Below, one piece after another: positions 11,851 to 23,900 of a stretch of 64,000 bases of DNA. Source of the DNA: Lasioglossum baleicum. Taxonomy: Eukaryota > Arthropoda > Insecta > Hymenoptera > Halictidae. The position numbers were made by a program, and so were the translations under genes. Under the pieces are notes generated by a model. The model did no database searches. It was not told the DNA's origin and was given only the letters and a program-made list of their open reading frames with translations. Location of the stretch: NCBI RefSeq assembly GCF_051020765.1, contig NW_027469282.1:1-64000 (forward strand), in the 5' to 3' direction. Each line of letters starts with the position of its first letter. The first letter of the stretch is position 1.

Positions 11851-14789
11851 ACAGCAGTAACTTAGAGTATGTACATATAAATGAAAGACTGGGAAAAAAT
11901 TCTTACTGTACAATATCAAGATTAAAAACATTATCGAAGACCATCCAGTAGTCTCGCTCCGTTCTGCCGTACGCAACTACAAAGCCACTACAGCCGTGTC
12001 TTTCCGGAAGCATAGGTGCGCATACAGGCAACCGTATGAAATAACAGTCAGTATAGCAAAATATTAACATAATCGTACCCTTAACTATTTCCAAAGATAC
12101 TTTTAATAAGAAATACAATATTTTAAATAAAAATTGGAAACATAGAAGGAAATTAAGGATATCTTACGAGTAAATTACGGTGTTTCTACATAAGCAGATA
12201 ATTCCATAAGACTGAATGCGGTACAACATTGTTTTTAAAAGAATTAACGACGACCATCCAGTTGTGCCGCATCGATCTGCCGTACGCGACTACAAGACCT
12301 CGCCAGTCGTGTTGTTCCGGTTGCGTGTGCACCTGTACGGCCAATTACGTAAAACTACGATAGGTTTAGAATAATATCTCGTCAAACGTACACTCAACAA
12401 TTCCCATAGACACTTTTTCTAAGGAATACAGTTTTTGAAATTGAAGACTAGAAGTTATGAAGCAAATCAAAAATATCCTAAAAGTATATTGCAATATGTA
12501 GAAATAAATAAAGTCCAGCCTATCAATGCTTACGCTATATTGGTAAGGATAATGAAGAATCAAGGGCCATACGCTATTGTCGCTTCCGATCTGCCTACGC
12601 AAATAGAACGCATCCACATTCTTGTCGCACCGGCAGCCTAGGTACGTGTACAGGCAATCAAATAATATGGACAACAGATTGTCCTAAATAATGTCTTAGA
12701 CGTACACTCAACTAATTCCAAAGACACGTTTACTATGAAGAAACAATTTGCGAATTTAAAAATTAGAAACTATGAGAAAAACCGAACATATCAAACCAGA
12801 AAATTACAGTATGTATGAATAAATGGAGGACTGGGAAACAATGCATGCGGTACAGTATCATGGATAGATATATTATCGAAAATGATGCGGTAGTGTCGCA
12901 CCGATATGCCGATTGAAATTGCAAGACCACTCTATTCGTGACGCTCGGGAAGCATAGGTACGTATTCAGACAATCATATAAGATAACAAAAAATTTAACA
13001 CAATATAGTCATAAGCGTTCACACAACTAATTCCAAAAGGCACTTTTACTAAGAAATACAATTTCTTAAAATACAAATTGCATATTGCGAAAAATTTCGA
13101 GAATATCATAACACTACGTTACAGTTTGTACAAATAAATGGACGACTGGGAAAAGATGCATACGATACAATATCGAGGATGGAGAAATTAACGATGATCA
13201 TACAGTAGTGTAGCTACGATGTACCGAACGCAACTGCAATTGCACTCCTGTCGTGTTGTTCCGTCAGCTTAGATACGTATACAGACAATCATACACAATA
13301 GCAGTTAGTTAAACAAAATAATGTCATAAGCGTACACTCACCTATTTCCAAAGGCAGTTTTACCAGTAAATACAATTTCATACAATAGAAATTGAAAATT
13401 ATAAAACGGAAGTCTAAAATATCATTACAGTAAATAAAAGAACGTATAAAATATGTTGACAAATTGGGAAAGAATGCATACAGTTTAAAATCATGGGTTA
13501 CAGAAATTATCGTGGACAATCCAGTATGCTGCTCCAATCTGCAGTACATAACTTCAAGACCACTACAACCGTACCGCGCCCGAAGCGTAGGTACGTATAC
13601 AATGTATCATATAAAATAGAAAGAATTTAACACAATATTGTCACAAACGTACACACAACTGATTTCAAAGACACGATTACTAAGCCATACAATTTCTTAA
13701 AATAAGAATTGAAAATTTCGAAGAAAATCGAAAATGTCATAGCAGTAAATAACATAATGTATAAATAAATGAAAAAAATTGGTAAATAATTCATATGGAG
13801 TAAAATCATGGTTACAGAAATTAACAAAGATCATCCAATATGTCGCTCACATCTGCCGTAGGCACCTACAAGATCAGTCCAGCCGTGTCACTCTGGAAAC
13901 GTAAGTACATTTACAAACTATCATATAAAGTAACAACGAATTTATCGAAATATATTCATAAACATGCACTAAACTATTTCCAAGGACACTATTCCTATAT
14001 AATGCAATTTTTGATGTTAAAAATTTGAAATGTTGAATAGAATCGAAAATATTATAACAGCAAATGACAATATGTCGAAATAAATAGAAAACAGCGAAGG
14101 AGTGCATACGGTACAGTATCAAGGCTAGAGATGTTAGCTAATACCATATAGTAGTCTCGTGCCTATCCACCGTACGCAACTACTTGCCCGCTCCAGGCGA
14201 GTCGCTCTTGAAGCATATGAACGTATACAGACAGTCATGTACAATAACCATAAATAAAACAAAATAATGTTATAATCGTACACTCAACTGTGTTCAAGGT
14301 CACATTTACTAAGAAATACAAGTTTTTAAAACTGCAAACTGCAAATTATGGAAGAAATCGAAGATATCCGAAGAGAAAATTGCAGGATGCATATATAAAT
14401 GGAAGACTGGGATGAAATCCATACGGAACCAAATAAAAGTTAATGAAATTGACGAAGACCATCCAGAAGTGCTGTTCCGACATACCGTAGGCAACTGAAA
14501 CACCAGTCCATTCGTGTCGCTCCGGAAGCGTAGGTACGTAGAGACAATCGTGTAAAATAAAAATAAGTTTAACAAAATAATGTTACAAACGTGCACTGAA
14601 CTACTTCAAAAGACACTTGTATTCAGAAATACAATTTTTTCAACTAACAATAGACAATAACAACTAATAGTAGACCATAGCAGTAAATTGCAGTATTTGT
14701 ATATAAATATAAAAATGAGAAAGAATTGCTTGCGGTCCAAAATCATGTCTTCAGAAATACTGTAATGTTGCCCGATCTGCCATACCATC
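11843..14789 (-). repeat. Satellite B array, reverse block
   Basis: About nine satellite B monomers in reverse orientation. Reverse landmarks are TCCGGAAGCATAGGTGCGCA-type sequence, CAGTAAATTACAGTATGTAT, CCATCCAGTAGTCTCGCTCC and TCGTACACTCAACTG. With the preceding forward block it forms a head-to-head palindrome centred near 11842. It ends at 14789, where B-type CCGATCTGCCATACCATC passes into satellite A at ATTCAC. The same border recurs in inverted orientation near 63640. Confidence 0.92.
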
Positions 14790-17700
14790 ATTCACTGCTC
14801 TAATATTATAGCTGGAGGTCAAGCCATTGTAGAACTTTACCCATTCGAATACAATCTATCTTTTTACCGTAGGCCATTCCTTCGGAGAAGCAAGCCCGCT
14901 ATATTCAGGGTATTACTTCGTGTCCCGAGAAGCAAATTAGTACACATTTTAGTGACTGGCACCTTAATTTCGTGTATGGATTAGATGATCGGGACACGGA
15001 CTGATCATGAACATTACCGCCCCCTTTGAGAGTGGAACGGTCAAGTGAATAACTTCACCTATCGCGTGATTCCGAGAGTCAACCCAGGAAAACCGAGAAG
15101 TAAGTCCTCTAAACATAATTGGGAGTAGACACCGTATTTCGCAGTTTGAATACTAATATAGTGCGTCAAACTGTCTGAGAGCGTTTCCAATTGGAAAAAT
15201 GTCAAACGTTTTAGCGACGACCTTACCCTCCGATAACTAACCCGCTGCATCGAGAGTATACCTTCGCGATTAGAGATACAAATTAGATTTTATTCTAGTG
15301 GCGGACTCCTTAATTTCAAGTATGAATAAGAGGATCGAGCGTCAAACCGTTTGAGAACGTCACCAATTGGTATATAGTCAAAAGCTTCACTGAAGACCTT
15401 ACCCTCCGAAAATCTAGCCCGCTGTATCGACAGTACAGCAGTGTGGCTTCACCTACCGTGCGATTCCGAGTATCGTATCAGGTATTCCTCCAGTAAATCC
15501 GCTGAACAGTATTGGTATCAGACACTTCAATTCACGGTTTGCATATTAAAGTAGAGCGTCAATTTGATTGAGAACGATACCAACTGCTGTAAAGTCAAAC
15601 GTATTACCGAAGATCTTACCCTCTGAAAAACTAACCCGCTGTATCTAAAATATAACATCGTGTTCAGAGGGTCGAATTACTGTTCATTTTAGTGACGAGC
15701 ACACTGATTTCATGCATGAATTACAAGATCGGTGGTAAAACGGTTCGAGAACGTTGCCACATTCTGCTAGAGATGAGCGGCAAAGTAAATAGCTTCACAT
15801 ATCCTGAAATTCCGAAAGTCAAACCAGATATTCCGGGAGTAAATGCGCTGTACAGTATTAGAAATAGACACCTCAATACACGGTTTGAAAATCAATGAAG
15901 ACCGTCAAAGCGTTGTATAACATTGCCTACTCGCGGAGAGATAAACGTCACACAGCCTTACCTCACCATCCGATAATCTGACCTGCAGTATCGAGAGTAT
16001 AACATCATGAACAGAGGTTCGGACTAGTGTAAATTTTAGAGTCGAGCACCATAATTTTATGTATGAATTAGAAGATGGAGGGACAAACCATTCGCGAACG
16101 TTGCCACCTTCTGTGAGAAACGAACGGCTATGTCAATAGTTTATCGTATCCTGCGATACCGAGAGTCAAACCAGGTATTATGGACGTAAGTCCGCTGAAG
16201 ATTTTTGGCAATAGACACCTTAATTCACGGCTTGAATATTACGGTAGAGTGTCAAACCGTCTAAGAATCTTACCAATTGGCATAACGTAATACCCTTTAC
16301 CGGAAACCATACCTTCTGAGACCATAACCTGCTGTATCGTGAGTATAACATTGTGTTCAGCGAAACAAATTACTACACATTATAGACAGATGGGTGCCTT
16401 TCTGTCATGTATGAATAGAAAAATCGATAGTCAAACGGTTAGAGATCGATCTCACCTACCTTGAGTGTCGATCCGCTAAGTGAATAGCTTCCCCTATCCT
16501 GCTGTTCCGATACGGAAACCAGGTATGACGGGAGTCAATTCGCGGTTTGAATATTAAAGTAGAGCGTGAAACCGTTTGAGAACGTTACCAAATGATACAA
16601 AGGCAAACGTCCTACCGAAGGCCGTACCTTCCGAGTACCTGACCCGCTGCATCGATAGTATAAATTCGTGATCAGAGATACAAATTAGTACACATGTTAG
16701 TAACCGGCACCCTAATTTGTCGTCTGAATTGGAGGATACATTGTCAAACTATTCGAGAGCCTTACCACCTTGTATGAGAGTCGAATACCTAGGTCAAAGC
16801 TGCTGGTATCCTGTGATTCCGAGAGGCAAATCAGTTATTCCAACAGCAAATTCGCATAACAGCATTGGCAATAAACACTTCAACTCAATGTATGAATATT
16901 AAAGTACAAAGTCAATCCGCTGGAGAACGTTACCATTTGGTATAACGTCAAACTCCTTTCCAGACACCTTACCTTCCGAGAAAATAACCCGCTGTGTCGG
17001 GGGTTATAGCATCGGGTTCAGGGAAACAAATTAGTAGACGTTTTATCAGACTGTCACCGTAATTTCATGTATGGACTAGAAGATCGAATGTCATGCCGTT
17101 CGAGATCGTTACCACCTTCTTTGAAAGTCGAACGGCTGAGTCAAAAGCTTCACCTATCCTGTTATTCCGAGAATCAATCCAGGAATTCTGGGAGTCTATC
17201 CGCTGCAAATTATTAGTAATGGACACCTTAACTGGCGGTTTATATATTAAAGTAGAGCGTAAAACCGTTTGTGAACGTTACCAATTTTGACACAGTCAAA
17301 CGTTTTACCGACGGCGGGAACAACCGCGAACCTCACCCGCTTCATCGAGAGTATAACTTCGTGTTTACAGTCTCAAATTAGTACACACTCAAGTGACGTG
17401 GACCTTATTTTCATTATGAGTAATAAGATTAAGGTTCAAATCATTCGAGAAAGATACCACGTTCTTTGAGAATGAAACGGTTACGTCAGTAGCTTCATAC
17501 ATCCTGTGGTTTAGAAAGTCAAACAAGGTATTCCGGTATAAAATCCCATGAACAGTATTGGCAATTGGCACACTTATTCATTGTATGGATATTATAATTG
17601 AGCGTCAAACGGTTCGAGTACGTTACCAACTGGTATAAAGTCAATCCTTTCATCGAATAACTTATCGTCCTACAACGAACACCGAACCAGCGAGTGTCTT

Positions 17701-18238
17701 GCTTAGTGCACACGGAAACAAAATAGTAGTCATTATAGCTGACCGAGACCTTATTTTCGTGTCAGAATAGCAAAATCGAGAGTCAAACTACTCTAGAACG
17801 TTACCACATTCTTTCGGATTCGAACGGATAAGTTAATAGCGTCACCTATTCTAGGATCCCGAGAACCAAAATAGGCACTCTGGGAATAAGTGCCCCGTAC
17901 CTTATTGGCAATAGACTCCATAATTCTCGGAATGAATATTATAGCAGAGCGACATACCGTTTTAGAACGTTACCTGTTTGTATATAGTTTAACCTTTTAC
18001 CGAAATCCATACCTGCCGAGAATGTAAACCTCCGTATCGAGAGTATAGATTTGTGTTCAGAGAAACACATTAGTATACATTTTAATGATGGACACCGTAA
18101 TTTCATGTATTATTTATACGATCGAGGATCAATCCGTTCGAGAACGTTACCACCTTCTTTGAGAGACAAACGGCTAAGTACATAGCTTGACGTATTCCAC
18201 TATTCGAAGACGTAAACCATGTATTCCCGGAGTAAATG
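14790..18238 (+). repeat. Satellite A array, forward block right of satellite B
   Basis: About ten forward monomers beginning at ATTCAC in the first half of the A unit. A hybrid unit lies at 15280-15460, where second-half sequence passes into the first-half tail at the shared box (GTCAAACCGTTTGAGAACG near 15341). Some copies are a variant type with CTTGCTTAGTGCACACGGAA (near 17698) and TAGTAGACG-type sequence. It ends at the second copy of the recurrent forward-to-reverse junction. Confidence 0.92.
16041..16275 (+). repeat. Stretch showing both homologous halves of the A monomer
   Basis: The second half (CACC at 16047, GACAAACC at 16082) is followed by the first half of the next monomer (CACC at 16216, GTCAAACC at 16251). 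Both have the order CACC-TAATT-TTCA/TTCAC-TGAAT-GTCAAACC-GAACGTT-CC, and in both the step from CACC to GTCAAACC is 35 bp. This parallel arrangement shows that the ~345-bp unit arose from two copies of a ~170-bp ancestor. What is seen is the motif order and spacing; the ancestry is inferred. Confidence 0.82.
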
Positions 18239-18247
18239 TTGCTTATT
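18231..18247. other. Inversion junction type 1, copy 2
   Basis: CCCGGAGTAAATGTT runs into GCTTATTTGCTACATTGAAC, the same join as at 5003, with the same following CACTGAGCAAGACACTTGC. Confidence 0.8.
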
Positions 18248-20920
18248 TGCTACATTGAACACTGAGCAAGACACTTGCTGCAGCGGGTTGGGCTTCTCGG
18301 ATGTTATGGCCTTCGGTAAAAAGTTTGACTCTAAACTAAAAGATGAAGCTCTATAACCATCTGACGCTCTACCTTCATATTCGTACCGTGAAATATGCTG
18401 TCTATTGCCAATGTTGCCCCGCGGATGTGCTCCAGGAATAACTGGTTTGACATTCGAAATCAGAGGATAGGTGAAGCTATTGTCTTGGCCGTTCGACTCT
18501 CACAGAAGCTGGTAACGTTCTAGAACGGTTAGACTCCCGATCGTCTGATTCTTATATGATGTAAAGGTGCCCGTCACTGAAATGAATAATAATTTCTTTC
18601 TCTGATCAAGATGTTATACTCACGATGTATCGAGCGAGGTGCGCGGGAATTAACACCATCGGTAAAATGTTAGTCACTAGACAAACTGGTAATGCCTTCC
18701 AACGGTTTGGCGCTCTACTGTAATATTCAGACCGTGAATTATGGTGTCAGTTGCCAATAAACTTCAGCGGTCTTTTTCCCGGCTTACCTGATTTGACTCT
18801 CGGTATCACAGGATAGGTGAAGCTATTGACATAGCTGTACGATTCTCTATGAAGATGGTAACGTACTGGAACGGTTTGCCTCGTGATCCTCTCATTCATA
18901 CATGAAATTAATGGTCCTAACACTAATATGAATACTAACTTATTTCTCTGATCACGAAGCAACACACTCCCGGCTGCCTATTATATACTCAGATGGAAAG
19001 GTAATCTGTAAAAGGAACGACTTCATACCTACCTGGATCAGGAAATTACGCTCCAGACGTCGCGTATGCCGGTCGCGGAATGTAAGATCTTCGGTAAGAC
19101 TTTTGACTTTCGTTCCAATTGGTAACATTCTACAAAGTTTAGACTCTGTAGTTTAATATTCAAACCGTGAAATAGGGTGTCCACCGCCTATATTGGACAC
19201 AGCATTGACTCCCGGTATACCTGGTTCGAATAACGGAGTAGCAGGATAGGTGAAGCTATTGACTTAGCTGTACGACTCTGGATGGATCTGATAACGTTAT
19301 CGATCGATTTGACACTCGATCTTCTAATTTATACATGAAAAAGTTGTCGTCCGTCTGCTAAAATCTCTCCTAATTTCCTTCCGTGAGCACTAAGCATGAC
19401 ATTCCCTACAGCGGTTTCAGTACCAGAAAGGAAAGGTGTCTGGTAAGGAATGGGAAGTATTATAAATTGGTAACGTTATCCAGCGGTTTGACGCTGTACA
19501 GTAATATTCACATAATGAATTGAGGTGTTTATTGCCATTCTCGATCAGCGAGTTTACTCCTGGAATACCTAATTTGCCTCTCGGAATCACTGGATGGCTG
19601 CAGCTATTGACACAGTTGTGCGACCTTCAAATAAGGTGATAACGTTCCCTAACGGTTTGACACTCGATCTAGTTATTCATGCATGAAATTAAGGGGCTCG
19701 CCACTAACATTTGTACCATTTTGCTTCTCATAGAACGAGGCTATACTCTCGACACAGCGGGTTAGCTTCTCGGAACGCACGGCCTTCGGTGAAGAGTCAC
19801 ACCCTATACCAATAGGTAACGTTGAACAAACGAGTGACTCTGTACTTTAATAATTATAGCGGTATGTGGGCTTTTTAATGAAAATACTGTACAGCGGATT
19901 TACATCCAGGAATACGTGGTTTAGCTCTCGGAATCACAGGATGGGTGTAGCTATTGACATAGCCGTCCGTCTATCGCAGATGGTGTTAAGTTATCCAACG
20001 GTTTGACACTCTAACTTCTAATTCATGCATAAATTTATGGTGCTCGTCACTAATATGTATACTAGATCGTACCTCGAAACACAGCGTTATACTCCCGATG
20101 CAGCGGGTTAGTTTTTCGGATGGTTAGGCATTCTGACAGAAGATCGACCATACACCTATAAGTAATATTGAACTGCTTGACAGCCTGTTTTAACATTAAA
20201 ACCGCGAATTGAGGTGTCTATTGCCAATGCTGTTCAGCGGGCTTACACTCGGTTTTCCAGGGCTGAACCTCCGAACCTCAGGATAGGTGAAGCTATTGAC
20301 TTATCCGTTTGCCTCTCACAGAATGTGGTAACGTACCCGAACAGTTTGAAACTCTATCTTGAAAGTCATGCATGAAATCAGGATGCTTGTCGGTAAATGT
20401 ACACTAGTTCGTACCTCTATTCATTGTGTTATTCTTCCGATACAGCGGATTATTTTTTCGGATGGTTAGTCATTGTGAAAGAAGTTTGACCCTAAACATA
20501 TAGGTATTGTTCTACAACTGCTTGACGTCCTGCTTTAATATTCAAGCCGAGAATTAAGGGGTCTATTCCCTATACTGTTGAGTGGAATTACTCTCGGAAT
20601 TATTGGTTTGACTCTCAGAAACACAGGATAGGAGAAACCACTGACTTATCCATTCAACACTTGAAGAAGGTCGAAACATTCACGAACGGCTTGATACTCG
20701 ATCTGCTGATTTCTGCAAGAAATTAAGGTGCCCGTCACTAAAATATATACTAATTTGTTTCCATGAGCACGTACTTATACTCTCGATACAGCGGGCTAGC
20801 TTCTCGGACAGTAAGGCCTTCGATAAAACGTTTGTCTTTATAGCAATAGGTATCGTTCTCAAACGGTTTGATGCTCTACTTTACTATTCAAACCGTGAAT
20901 TAAGGAGTCTACAGGCAATA
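18239..20920 (-). repeat. Satellite A array, reverse block
   Basis: Nearly eight reverse monomers. The first 200 bp (CACTGAGCAAGACACTTGC, TGGCCTTCGGTAAAAAGTTT) closely matches the sequence after the same junction at 5003 and 53764. Monomers near 20070 and 20400 belong to a subtype with ACTAG-TCGTACCTC and TTTTTCGGATGGTTAG. The block ends by an apparently unique reverse-to-forward junction near 20920 (GTCTACAGGCAATA to CCGTTCCAGGAAGTTACC). Confidence 0.91.
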
Positions 20921-23900
20921 CCGTTCCAGGAAGTTACCACCTCCTTTGAGAGTCGAACGGCTGAGTCAATAACTTCACCAATAGTTGTGATTCCGGGAGT
21001 CAAGCCTGGTAATACAGGAGTAAATCTACTGTACATTATTGGCAATATACACCTTAACTCTGAGTATGCACATTAAAGTAGAGCGTCAAGCGGTTTGAGA
21101 TTGCTACCAATTGCTATAGCGACATACTCTTTAACGCATACCTTACCTTCCGAGAATATAATCAGCAGTATGGTGGGCATAACTTCATGTTGAGAGATTC
21201 AAATTAGATTTCATTTCAGTGACGGGCTCGTTAACTTCATGTAGGAATTAGAATATAGATGGACAAACCATTCGAGAACGCTACCACCATCCTTCAGTGT
21301 CGATCGCATATGTCAGTAGTACCACCTATCCTGTATTCCCGAAATCCAAACCAGGTAATCCGAGCGTAAATCTGCTGAAAAGCTTTGGCAATAGACAGCT
21401 TTATTCACGGCTTGAATATTACAGTAGAGCGTCAACCGTTTGAGGGCATTACTAATTGGTGTAAAGTGAAATGTTTTACGTAAGGCCTTACCTTCCTCGA
21501 ACCTTAGCGCCTTTACCGAGGGAATAAGTTCGTGTTCAGAGAATGAAATTAGTATTTATTTCAGTGACGGCCTCCTTAGCTTCATGCATGAATTGGAAGA
21601 TCGAAGGTCAAACCGCTCGAGAACGTTAGCCGCGTACTGTGAGAGACGAACAGCTAAATAAATGGATCCACATGTCCTGTGATTCCGTATGTCATACCAA
21701 GTATCCCGGTAAAAAATGCGCTGTACAGTATGGGCAATAGGCACCTCAATTCACGTGTTGAATAATAAATAATTCATTCGCCAACGTCACCACCATCTTT
21801 GATAGACGCGGGGTTAATTCAATCGCTTCACCTACACGACGATTCCAAGAGTCATCTGCGGTATTCCGGTAGTAAATCCGATGACATGCTTTACAATAGA
21901 CATCTTATTTCACGGTATGAATATTAAAGTCGGGAGTCAAACGGTCGGGGAGCATTACCAGTTCCAATAATGTAATTCTTTTTATGGAATACCTTACCAT
22001 CCGAGAACCTAACTCGCTGTGGCGAGTATCTTGCTTAATTTTCACGGAAACAAATTAGTAGACGTGTTAGCATACGGGCTCAACTTTTTCTGGTACAAGT
22101 TACAAGACAAACCGATCGAGAACGTTGCCACCTTCTGTGAGAGTCGAACATCTAAGCCAATATCTTCACCTATCTTGTGACTCTTGGTGCCAAACCAGGT
22201 ATTCCGAGAGATTACAGACATCGTACCGCACACCTAACCCTCCCAAGGCCTAACTCTTTGCATCCAGAGTATAACTTCGTGTTACAGGAAGCAAATTAGT
22301 ATGCACTCTAGTGATGGGCACCGTTATTTCATGTATGAATTGGAATATCGAATGTCTAACCGTTCGATAATCGTTACCATCTCCTCTAAGTGTTGAACAG
22401 TTAAGTCAATACCATCACATATCTTGTGATTCCGAGAGTCACTATTGGCAATGGACGCCGTAGCGCAAGGTATGAATATTGAGGCGGACCGTCAAACCGT
22501 TATAGAACGTTACATACTCGTATATAATCAAACCTTTTGCCGAAGGTGTTACATTCCGCGAATATCACTTGCAGTATCGAGAGTATGAGTATCAAGTTTA
22601 TAGAGATCGTTACCACCTTCTGTGAGAGACGAACGGCTAAATCAATAGCTTCACTCATCCTGAGATTCCATGATTCAAACCAGAATATCCGGGAGTCAAT
22701 CCGCTGTACAGAAATGACAGTAGACACCTCAATTCACGGTTTGAATATTTAAGCACGCCCTCAAGCCATTGTATAACATTAAATATTCGTGTAGGATCAA
22801 ACTTATTACTGAATGCCTTACCCACCGGAAAACTGACTCGCTGTATCGAGAGTATAACACCGTGTTTAGAGGTTCAAGCTGGCATACATTTTAGTGACGC
22901 GCACCAGAATTTCATTAATAAATTAGAAAGCGATGGACAAACCGTTCGAGAACGTAAGCACCTTCTATGAGAGTCGATCAGCTATGTCCAGAGCATCACT
23001 AATCATGAGGTTAATAGAGTCAAACTAGGTATTCGGGGGAAAGTCCGCTGAAGAATTTTGGCAATAGACAGCTTAATTCGCGGATTGAATATTAATGTAG
23101 AACGTCAAAGCGTTTTAGAGGGCTGACAATTGATATAAAGTCAAACACTTTACCGATTGCCTTACCTTCGGAGAAACTATCCCGCCGTTTCGAGAGTATA
23201 ACATCGTATTCAGAGAAATATATCAGTCTTCATTTCTGTGACGTGCGGCTCAATTTCATGCATGAAATAATAGATCGATGGTCAAATCGCTCACCAATGT
23301 TACCACCTTCACGGAGAGTCGAACGGCTAAGACAGTAGCTTCTGCTATCCTGTGATTCCTAAAGCTCAACCAGGTATTGAGGGAGTAAATCCGCTGAACA
23401 ATATTGGCAATAGGCATATTAAATGACGGTTTGATATTAAAGTAGTTCGTCAATCCTTTTGAGACCATTAACAATTTGTTTATAGTCAAACGTTATACAG
23501 AATACCTTGCCCTCCAAACCCGTTGTTTCGAGAATATAACTTCGTGCACAGAGGAACAAATTAATTTAAATTTCAGAAGTCGCTACCTTAATTTCATGTA
23601 TTAATTATAAGATCGAGGGAAACACCGTTTGATATCGTTTCCACCTCCTTTGAGAGACGCACAACTCCACCTATCCTGTGATTCGGATAGTCAAACCTGG
23701 TATTCGTGAAGTAAATGCGCAGGACAGTAATGGCAATGTACACCATAATTCACGGTCTGAATATTAAAGTATAGCGTCGGACCGTTTCAGATCGTTGTGA
23801 ATTGGTATAAAATCAAGCACTTTGCCGATAGGCTTACTTTGGAGAAGAAAATCCGCCGCTTCGAAGGTATAATTTCATGTCCAGAGAAAGAAATTAGTCT

